NCBI GenBank assembly: GCA_903953455.1
Contig: CAJBJW010000396.1
Location: 1 to 12,406, forward strand
Direction of reading: 5' to 3'
DNA: 12,406 nt
Origin: an uncultured Pseudomonadota bacterium
Lineage (GTDB): Bacteria > Pseudomonadota > Gammaproteobacteria > Methylococcales > Methylomonadaceae
Notes under the pieces: model-generated
What the model was told of the DNA's origin: nothing
Databases searched by the model: none
What the model saw: only the letters and a program-made list of their open reading frames with translations
Shown here: one piece after another, positions 7,940-12,406 of the stretch
Layout: each line of letters starts with the position of its first letter
Position numbering within the stretch: the first letter of the stretch is position 1
Translations under genes and position numbers: made by a program

Positions 7940-8413
7940 TTAGCCTAATTGGTTAGAAACTTTATTAAGAATATCTTGGTGTTTAGCTTTATCGATTTCT
8001 GCACCTAAAATTTGTTGCGCAGCTGCCAAAGCTAATGATGTTACTTCTTGACGTAATCCGTCTTTTGCTTGCTGAATTTCTTGATCAATTTGTGCTTTTG
8101 CAGACAAAATTAAACGCTCACCTTCATGTTTCGCATTTTCTTTTGATTCTTCCACAATTTCATTAGCACGCTTTTGAGCAAGCGATACAATCTCAGCCGA
8201 ACGATCCTTAGCTTCTTTCAGAACAATAATAGCCTTTTTTTCAGCCAATACAATTTGCTCTTGCCCTTTTTCTGCAGCTGCTAAACCGTCAGCAATCTTC
8301 TTTTTTCTTTCTTCTAAAGAGTCAAATAACGGTGGCCAAATGTACTTCATGGTAAACCATACCAGAAGTGCAAAGGTAATCATTTGCCCAATCAGAGTAG
8401 CATTGATACTCAC
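7940..8413 (-). CDS. atpF: Fo ATP synthase b subunit, GTG start
   Basis: A dimer of b forms the peripheral stator stalk. The product is 157 residues (E. coli 156). One N-terminal membrane helix (about 5-25) ends in the conserved MKYIWPPL (22-29), then Arg36 within EERKKKIADGL. A long charged Ala/Glu/Lys/Gln-rich coiled coil (about 33-140) and the delta-binding C-terminus follow. The initiation codon is GTG: the codons GTG AGT ATC AAT GCT match the MNLNAT start of E. coli, and AGGA lies 7 nt upstream. The 38-nt gap after atpE contains a run of nine T in the transcript but no stem before it. Confidence 0.97.
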   Translation of the reverse strand: MSINATLIGQMITFALLVWFTMKYIWPPLFDSLEERKKKIADGLAAAEKGQEQIVLAEKKAIIVLKEAKDRSAEIVSLAQKRANEIVEESKENAKHEGERLILSAKAQIDQEIQQAKDGLRQEVTSLALAAAQQILGAEIDKAKHQDILNKVSNQLG

Positions 8414-8451
8414 GATGCGTTCCTATTGTTGCGATTAAAAAAAAACAGCAT

Positions 8452-8736
8452 TTAACCTGCTGCATCCTTTACTGCTGATAAGAATGGATTTGCAAAAGTG
8501 AAGAACAAAGCCAAACCAACGCCAATCATTGTTACCGCGTCCAATAAACCCGCAACAACGAACATTTTTACTTGTAACATAGGCACCATTTCAGGTTGAC
8601 GCGCTGCGCCTTCCAAAAATTTACCACCAAGCAAACCGAAACCAATAGCAGTTCCTAACGCGCCTAAACCTAAAACCAAACCTACTGCTATAGCAGTCAT
8701 ACCCTGCACATCAGCAATCAATTTTGCGAGTTCCAT
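8452..8736 (-). CDS. atpE: Fo ATP synthase c subunit (c-ring proteolipid)
   Basis: The c subunit forms the rotating proton-carrying ring. The product is 94 residues (E. coli 79), with extra residues at both ends. Helix 1 spans about 12-37 with the GxGxG-like LGLGALGTAIGFG. The polar loop has ARQPE (45-49), which contacts gamma and epsilon. Helix 2 spans about 55-82, with the proton-binding carboxylate Asp66 in LLDAVTM. Gln and Ser at the sodium-ligand positions known from Ilyobacter are absent, so H+ coupling is inferred. Thr69 stands where E. coli has Pro64. The start is fixed by a strong TTGGAGGT 4 nt upstream, and a U-rich leader precedes it, as in E. coli atpE, fitting the many copies of c needed per enzyme. 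Confidence 0.98.
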   Translation of the reverse strand: MELAKLIADVQGMTAIAVGLVLGLGALGTAIGFGLLGGKFLEGAARQPEMVPMLQVKMFVVAGLLDAVTMIGVGLALFFTFANPFLSAVKDAAG

Positions 8737-8739
8737 AAT

Positions 8740-8747
8740 ACCTCCAA
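8740..8747 (-). promoter_or_regulatory. Strong ribosome binding site and U-rich leader of atpE
   Basis: TTGGAGGT on the minus strand, just before ATT-ATG of atpE, is the best Shine-Dalgarno match in the atp operon. Upstream, about 8748-8790, the transcript is very rich in U. This resembles the known U-rich translational enhancer ahead of E. coli atpE, which raises c-subunit synthesis; the functional equivalence is inference. Confidence 0.7.
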
Positions 8748-8790
8748 CGTATTGTTATAAAAAAATGTAAAAAAATAAAAAGTAAACTGA

Positions 8791-8820
8791 ATTAAAATAA
8801 TATGTTTGAATTATTTTAAT
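8791..8820 (-). repeat. 11-bp AT-only inverted repeat over the atpB stop codon
   Basis: ATTAAAATAAT (8791-8801), an 8-nt spacer, and ATTATTTTAAT (8810-8820) are perfect inverted repeats. The right arm contains the atpB stop codon (TAA read from 8818 to 8816). With no G-C pairs the hairpin is weak, and it is not a normal terminator. It could mark an mRNA-processing or ribosome-loading region between atpB and atpE, or be chance in AT-rich DNA. Confidence 0.5.
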
Positions 8821-9592
8821 GATCTTCATGTGCCATACTGAGATAAACAATGGTCAGCACCATAAAAATGAACGCTTGAAGTGTAATAATCAAAATATGG
8901 AAAATTGCCCATGGAAAACTTAATAATGGTTGAATATACCAAGGTAGCAGTGCAATCAATATAAAAATCAATTCCCCCGCATATAAGTTACCAAATAAAC
9001 GAAGTGCTAATGAGATAGGCTTCGCAATCTCTTCAACCAACTTCAACAGCAAGTTAAATGGCGTCAACCAAGGACCAAAAGGCTGAAACATCAATTCTTT
9101 TGCAAATCCGATTGGACCTTTAACTTTAATACTGTAGAAAATAATTAAACAAAATACCGAGATTGACATTGCAAATGTTGCATTCAAATCTGTACTTGGT
9201 ACAACGCGCAAGTATTCAACCCCCATCAAACCTGCAATTCCAGGCAAGATATCAACTGGGAATAAATCCATAAAGTTAAACAAAAACACCCAACAAAAAA
9301 TCGTTAACGCTAAAGGCGCAATTAATTGACTCTTACCATGGAATGTATCTTTGACTTGACCATCCACGAACTCAATCAAAAGCTCTGCAAAATTCTGCAC
9401 TAACCCTGGCACGCCTGATGTTGCTTTGTCTGCTGCTCGTTTAAAAAACCATACAAAAATCGCACCTAATACAACCGAGAAAAATAATGTATCAAGATTT
9501 AAACGCCAAAACCCCTCACCCACACTCAATGATGTTAAATGGTGAATAATATAACCGGTTGCCCCTTGGGCGGCGTGTGCTTCTGTACTCAT
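8816..9592 (-). CDS. atpB: Fo ATP synthase a subunit
   Basis: Subunit a forms the two proton half-channels beside the c-ring. The product is 258 residues (E. coli 271), a multi-spanning inner-membrane protein with hydrophobic helices near 36-51, 90-112, 138-155, 181-217 and 225-253. The essential arginine is Arg198 in SLALRLFGNLYAGELIF (194-210), with Asn202 and Glu207 as in E. coli Asn214 and Glu219. His232 and Gln239 match E. coli His245 and Gln252 with a constant 13-residue offset. The C-terminus MVLTIVYLSMAHEDH is nearly that of E. coli. GAGG lies 4 nt before the ATG. The gene starts 30 nt after atpI. Confidence 0.98.
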   Translation of the reverse strand: MSTEAHAAQGATGYIIHHLTSLSVGEGFWRLNLDTLFFSVVLGAIFVWFFKRAADKATSGVPGLVQNFAELLIEFVDGQVKDTFHGKSQLIAPLALTIFCWVFLFNFMDLFPVDILPGIAGLMGVEYLRVVPSTDLNATFAMSISVFCLIIFYSIKVKGPIGFAKELMFQPFGPWLTPFNLLLKLVEEIAKPISLALRLFGNLYAGELIFILIALLPWYIQPLLSFPWAIFHILIITLQAFIFMVLTIVYLSMAHEDH

Positions 9593-9622
9593 TGTTCCTC
9601 ACTTAATTTTTAACTTAATAAC

Positions 9623-9979
9623 TTAACGCATGAGTAGTGCGAACCAAAAAACCGATAACGCACTCACATAACATGTTAACAGCGGTAATAATTTTATATC
9701 TGGCATTTTGTACACGAGAAAGAACAGTATAACTGTCATGAAAAGCTTAATTGACTCACTCGCGTAGAAAGAATTTATGAATTTTTTTGCCTCTAACTTG
9801 AATGATCGTACCAAACGTATACCTAAATAGGCATTTGGAATAATCGCAACCAACCCACCTAAAAATGCAAACTTTCCATTTACCTCATCTAACGTTAATG
9901 TATAACTCACACTAACAACCAACGTTATTAAAATTTGATATGCAATAATTTTAATAATTGATGATGCGTTTGCAATCAT
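9623..9979 (-). CDS. atpI: AtpI, ATP synthase accessory membrane protein
   Basis: AtpI is a small four-helix membrane protein encoded first in many atp operons; it has been linked to c-ring assembly or cation uptake, but it is not part of the final enzyme and is often dispensable. The product is 118 residues (E. coli 126). Predicted helices lie near 8-28, 35-53, 74-92 and 96-117. The basic loop RSFKLEAKKFI followed by SESIKLFMTVILFFLVY matches the family pattern of a charged GEAIK-like motif leading into helix 3. Sequence is otherwise weakly conserved, so the call rests on topology and first position in the operon. There is no clear Shine-Dalgarno sequence; the ATG lies about 28 nt after the predicted transcription start. 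Confidence 0.9.
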   Translation of the reverse strand: MIANASSIIKIIAYQILITLVVSVSYTLTLDEVNGKFAFLGGLVAIIPNAYLGIRLVRSFKLEAKKFINSFYASESIKLFMTVILFFLVYKMPDIKLLPLLTCYVSALSVFWFALLMR

Positions 9980-10013
9980 AAATTGAATTTAAAAGGCTAA
10001 ATATATTCTGATG

Positions 10014-10042
10014 ATTATATAGAGCGAATCATGTTAAATCAA
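10014..10042 (-). promoter_or_regulatory. Predicted sigma70 promoter of the atp operon
   Basis: On the minus strand TTGATT (10037-10042), a 17-nt spacer and a perfect TATAAT (10014-10019) lie in the 92-nt gap between parB and atpI. Predicted transcription would start near 10007, giving a leader of about 28 nt before atpI. No terminator is visible after parB, so readthrough from the par genes may add to expression. Confidence 0.75.
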
Positions 10043-10071
10043 GGCAGTTTCAAGATTGATTGATTTTTTAG

Positions 10072-10920
10072 TTAAACTATTTTACTTAAAATACCATTGA
10101 GTTCTTCTTGATTAGTGTAGAAAAAAACCAATTTTCCACTTCCATTTTTTTTACTTTCCACTTTTAGCCTACCGTCAAACTTAAGATCTAATTCAGCCTG
10201 AAATTGTGTAGTTTGTGTATCAATGCGCGTTGCGTCATCCATCTGCTTCGGATTCAATATACCTTTTACTAACTGCTCCGTTAATCGCACCGACAAACCT
10301 TGATTAACTATTTTGCGTGCTACCAAAATTTGTTGCTCTCCAACCAAAGACAGTAATGCTCGCGCATGCCCCATATCCAATTGATTGTTCAACAACATTT
10401 TCTTTACTTCTGGCTGTAATTCCAGCAAACGCAACAAATTTGTAATCGTGGCTCTTGATTTCCCGACAGCATCTGCAACTTGTTGATGTGTCATAGTAAA
10501 TTCTGTTAATAAACGATGTAGCGCCTCTGCTTCCTCTAACGCATTTAAATCTTCTCGCTGGATATTCTCAATCAACGCAATGGCAATAGCGGTGCGATCA
10601 TCCATTTCTTTAATAATGACAGGCACATGATGCAAACCGGCAATCTGAGCTGCTCGCCATCTGCGCTCGCCAGCAATAATTTCATAGCGCCCATGTGAAA
10701 TACTACGCACAATAATAGGCTGAACAATCCCTTGCATCGCAATTGAATTCGCTAATTCCTGAAGCTTTTCTTGGTTTATATCTCTACGCGGCTGATATTT
10801 TCCACGCTGCAACACGTCTATGGGCAGTGAATGACTTCCTATTTCATCATTTGATGTACTGGGCATTTCACCCAAGAGTGCATCCAAACCACGCCCTAAG
10901 CCTCGTTTTTTTACATTCAT
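10072..10920 (-). CDS. parB: Chromosome partitioning protein ParB
   Basis: ParB is the CTP-dependent DNA clamp that loads at parS near the origin and works with ParA to segregate chromosomes. The product is 282 residues, a normal length. It has the N-terminal ParA-contact motif RGLGRGLDALLGE (6-18), the ParB/Srx CTPase core with KYQPRRD (41-47), GERRWRA (84-90) and ENIQRED (118-124), the parS-binding helix-turn-helix around 145-165 (HQQVADAVGKSRATITNLLRL), and a C-terminal dimerisation segment after about 230. The ATG overlaps the stop of the preceding small gene (ATGA) and has no evident Shine-Dalgarno sequence of its own, so translation is probably coupled to that gene. No parS palindrome was found in the window. 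Confidence 0.97.
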   Translation of the reverse strand: MNVKKRGLGRGLDALLGEMPSTSNDEIGSHSLPIDVLQRGKYQPRRDINQEKLQELANSIAMQGIVQPIIVRSISHGRYEIIAGERRWRAAQIAGLHHVPVIIKEMDDRTAIAIALIENIQREDLNALEEAEALHRLLTEFTMTHQQVADAVGKSRATITNLLRLLELQPEVKKMLLNNQLDMGHARALLSLVGEQQILVARKIVNQGLSVRLTEQLVKGILNPKQMDDATRIDTQTTQFQAELDLKFDGRLKVESKKNGSGKLVFFYTNQEELNGILSKIV

Positions 10921-11141
10921 GATAATGTTGAGTTATGTGTATTAAAAAAATCGAGTTGTTGAACTAATTGTTCAAATGTATCGAGCAATTGCTGTAGTTG
11001 TTGCGCTTCTAGAGGCAGTTTTTCCTTGTGCTGTACAAGTAAATTTTTTTGTTCAAGTTTTAACGATACGTTTTTTTCACTAGGCACTTCACTAAGTAAA
11101 GCCTCAAGTCCGCGACCTAAACGTGGGGCTTTAGTTGCCAT
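10917..11141 (-). CDS. Small ParB N-terminus-like protein between parA and parB
   Basis: A 74-residue protein I cannot assign to a named family. Residues 7-19 (RLGRGLEALLSEV) closely copy the start of the following ParB (GLGRGLDALLGEM), the segment that in ParB proteins touches ParA and stimulates its ATPase. The rest lacks every other ParB part: a charged linker (20-41), then a Gln/Leu-rich amphipathic helix (about 42-66, LEAQQLQQLLDTFEQLVQQL) with 3-4 spacing suggesting a coiled coil. I chose the ATG at 11141 because AGGTGA lies just upstream; an in-frame ATG at 11156 has no such signal. It overlaps the end of parA by 11 nt and parB by 4 nt (ATGA). Inference: a stand-alone ParA-binding peptide or ParB-ParA modulator. 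The alternative is a remnant of a parB duplication that stays open by chance. Confidence 0.75.
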   Translation of the reverse strand: MATKAPRLGRGLEALLSEVPSEKNVSLKLEQKNLLVQHKEKLPLEAQQLQQLLDTFEQLVQQLDFFNTHNSTLS

Positions 11142-11910
11142 TTTCACCTGCCGCATTCGCTAATATTTCTTTTGCTAACGCCATGTAAGCTATAGCACCC
11201 CTAGAGCTTTTGTCATAATTAAGCACGGGCAAACCATGACTTGGCGCTTCTGCAACACGGATATTACGTGGAATACAAACTTTAAACACATCCGTTCCAA
11301 AATAACGAATCAACTGCTCAGACACATCTTTTGTTAAACGATTTCTATCGTCAAACATCGTCCGTAAAATACCTTCTAAATGCAAAGTTTTATTGACCGT
11401 ACTTTGAATATTTTTCAATGTACTCATTAAAGCTGAAATTCCCTCTAGCGCGTAATACTCGCATTGCATTGGAATAAGCAAGCTATTTGCCGCCACCATC
11501 GCATTAAGCGTCAACATATTGAGTGATGGGGGGCAATCAATAAGTATATAATCATAATTTGATTTAATTTTTTCTAATGCATGAGCAAGACGTAATTCCT
11601 TCCGCTCAGCCTGCATCAATTCAACTTCCGCAGCAGTTAAATCTGCATTTCCCGCAATCACATCAAATTTCAACGAGGGCAAATGAATAACAGTTTGTGA
11701 TGCCTCAACCACTTCCATTAACAAATCATAACCAGAATGCGTAATATCATGTTTATCTATCCCGCACCCCATTGCTGCGTTACCTTGCGGATCTAAATCG
11801 ACAAGCAATACTCGCTTTTTTAATGAGGCCAGTGACGCTGCCAAATTGACACTAGTGGTTGTCTTTCCGACGCCACCTTTTTGATTTGTAATGGCAATAA
11901 TTTTTCCCAC
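11131..11910 (-). CDS. parA: Chromosome partitioning ATPase ParA (Soj type), GTG start
   Basis: ParA is a deviant-Walker ATPase that dimerises on ATP, binds the nucleoid non-specifically and is released by ParB, moving the origin region. The product is 259 residues with no N-terminal helix-turn-helix, so it is the short chromosomal Soj type. It has the deviant Walker A KGGVGKTT (11-18), the A' motif VLLVDLDPQGN (34-44), Walker B YILIDCPPSLNMLTLNA, and the C-terminal RVAEAPSHGLPVLNYD motif of the family. The initiation codon is GTG, fixed by GAGGAG 5 nt upstream and the family start GKIIAITNQKGG. It begins 16 nt after rsmG, and its 3' end overlaps the small ParB-like gene. Confidence 0.97.
   Translation of the reverse strand: MGKIIAITNQKGGVGKTTTSVNLAASLASLKKRVLLVDLDPQGNAAMGCGIDKHDITHSGYDLLMEVVEASQTVIHLPSLKFDVIAGNADLTAAEVELMQAERKELRLAHALEKIKSNYDYILIDCPPSLNMLTLNAMVAANSLLIPMQCEYYALEGISALMSTLKNIQSTVNKTLHLEGILRTMFDDRNRLTKDVSEQLIRYFGTDVFKVCIPRNIRVAEAPSHGLPVLNYDKSSRGAIAYMALAKEILANAAGENGN
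11144..11149 (-). promoter_or_regulatory. Ribosome binding site of the small ParB-like gene, inside parA
   Basis: AGGTGA on the minus strand is complementary to the 16S rRNA anti-Shine-Dalgarno tail and sits immediately before AA-ATG at 11141. It is encoded by the last codons of parA (AGENGN). It decides between the two possible in-frame starts (11156 and 11141) and supports the small gene being translated. Confidence 0.65.
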
Positions 11911-11915
11911 GTTTT

Positions 11916-11921
11916 CTCCTC
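11916..11921 (-). promoter_or_regulatory. Ribosome binding site of parA
   Basis: GAGGAG lies 5 nt before the GTG start codon of parA in the short rsmG-parA gap. It is a strong match and settles the choice of a GTG start, since no in-frame ATG stands near the conserved N-terminus. Confidence 0.8.
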
Positions 11922-11926
11922 AACTG

Positions 11927-12406
11927 TTAAGAAACTTGTATTTTAACTAAACAACGCTCGGCTTCAATGTGCGGTACGTGAAGCGGTATCAAGGTTGTGT
12001 TTGCACTAATACCAATCAATTCCTCTTGAGGAACCTGACCTTTCATGCAAAGTAACACGCCTTTTTCACCTAAAACATGTTGCGTTAATTCAATAATATC
12101 GGGCAAACTTGCAAAAGCACGCGTCAGCACCATATCAAACTTTTTTTCTGATACAAACGTTTCAATGCGACTGTGAGTCACATTAACATTAGGCAATTTT
12201 AGCTCCAATATCGCTTGCTGAACAAAACGTGTTTTTTTTGCGTTACTGTCTATTAAGTGAAATGCAATATCAGGTCGGCAAATGGCGAGCGGGATTCCCG
12301 GCAAGCCAGCACCTGTCCCCACATCCATAATACGTTGTCCTTCTAAGTACGGCAAAATAGCAAGACTATCAAGCAAATGTAAATTCACCATATCTTGACG
12401 ATAACG
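11927..12406 (-). CDS. rsmG: 16S rRNA (guanine527-N7)-methyltransferase, 5' end outside the window
   Basis: RsmG (GidB) methylates G527 of 16S rRNA with S-adenosylmethionine; its loss gives low-level streptomycin resistance in several bacteria. The frame stays open to the window edge: five codons (RYRQD) precede the first visible Met, and E. coli RsmG is 207 residues, so about 50 N-terminal residues are missing and that Met is internal. The visible 159 residues include HLLDSLAILPYL (matching HILDSI in E. coli), the SAM-binding loop IMDVGTGAGLPGIP, LIDSNAKKTRFV, TRAFASLPDI, and the C-terminal ERCLVKIQ. The stop lies 16 nt before parA. The mnmG-rsmG-parA-parB order is the usual origin-proximal arrangement, though mnmG is not in view. 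Confidence 0.95.
   Translation of the reverse strand, partial: RYRQDMVNLHLLDSLAILPYLEGQRIMDVGTGAGLPGIPLAICRPDIAFHLIDSNAKKTRFVQQAILELKLPNVNVTHSRIETFVSEKKFDMVLTRAFASLPDIIELTQHVLGEKGVLLCMKGQVPQEELIGISANTTLIPLHVPHIEAERCLVKIQVS

Noticed and set aside
8437..8445. Run of nine T in the atp transcript between atpE and atpF as a terminator
   Set aside because: No GC-rich stem stands before it; it is in the middle of an operon whose later genes must be transcribed.
10959..10975. Inverted repeat TTGAAC-5 nt-GTTCAA inside the small ParB-like gene as an operator
   Set aside because: Only six bases per arm and produced by the repeated Gln/Leu codons of the helix; no promoter overlaps it.
11131..11156. ATG at 11156 as start of the small ParB-like gene
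   Set aside because: It has no Shine-Dalgarno signal and would add MRQVK, whereas the ATG at 11141 has AGGTGA directly upstream and aligns better with ParB N-termini.
10917..11156. A frameshifted parB, with the small ORF as its broken N-terminus
   Set aside because: The downstream parB is complete with its own N-terminal motif, CTPase core and helix-turn-helix, so the small ORF duplicates the motif and does not supply a missing piece.
11966..11982. Sequence GGTACGTGAAG inside rsmG as a possible parS site
   Set aside because: parS is a near-perfect 16-bp palindrome around CACGTG (TGTTTCACGTGAAACA type). This stretch has neither the core nor symmetry, and no other place in the window fits better.

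Overview
The window is a piece of a gammaproteobacterial chromosome with every gene on the minus strand. Read in the direction of transcription (from high to low coordinates) the order is rsmG (5' end outside the window), parA, a small ParB-like gene, parB, atpI-B-E-F-H-A-G-D-C, glmU, glmS (3' end outside the window). A rsmG-parA-parB-atp-glmU-glmS order is known from gammaproteobacteria such as Pseudomonas, where it lies near oriC. The F1 beta subunit also has enterobacterial/gammaproteobacterial wording (NIYRYTLAGTEVS instead of the more widespread NIFRFTQAGSEVS). The DNA is AT-rich by eye (not counted). An AT-rich gammaproteobacterium, perhaps of the Legionellales/Coxiella type, fits, but that placement is inference.

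Region 1 (12406-10072) holds rsmG (16S rRNA m7G527 methyltransferase), parA, a 74-residue ORF and parB. The genes are tightly packed: 16 nt between rsmG and parA, an 11-nt overlap of parA with the small ORF, and a 4-nt ATGA overlap of the small ORF with parB. The small ORF is the least expected thing in the window. It carries the ParA-contacting N-terminal motif of ParB (LGRGLEALL) followed by a Gln/Leu-rich amphipathic helix, and has none of the CTPase, helix-turn-helix or dimerisation parts of ParB. A complete ParB follows it directly.

Region 2 (10071-2895) is a complete F1Fo ATP synthase operon. It begins with a good sigma70-type promoter in the 92-nt gap after parB and ends with a clear intrinsic terminator after atpC. 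All nine genes are intact, of near-standard length, and keep the key residues. Several intercistronic gaps contain RNA hairpins: an AT-only stem over the atpB stop codon followed by a U-rich leader and strong ribosome binding site for atpE, two hairpins between atpG and atpD, and a 10-bp palindrome after atpD. These sit where differing subunit stoichiometry would call for differential expression or mRNA processing.

Region 3 (2871-1) is glmU and the first 499 codons of glmS, which together convert fructose-6-phosphate to UDP-GlcNAc (GlmM is not in the window). They overlap by one base (TAATG). No gene-free stretch exceeds 112 nt. I saw no tRNA, rRNA, CRISPR, insertion sequence, phage gene or parS site.
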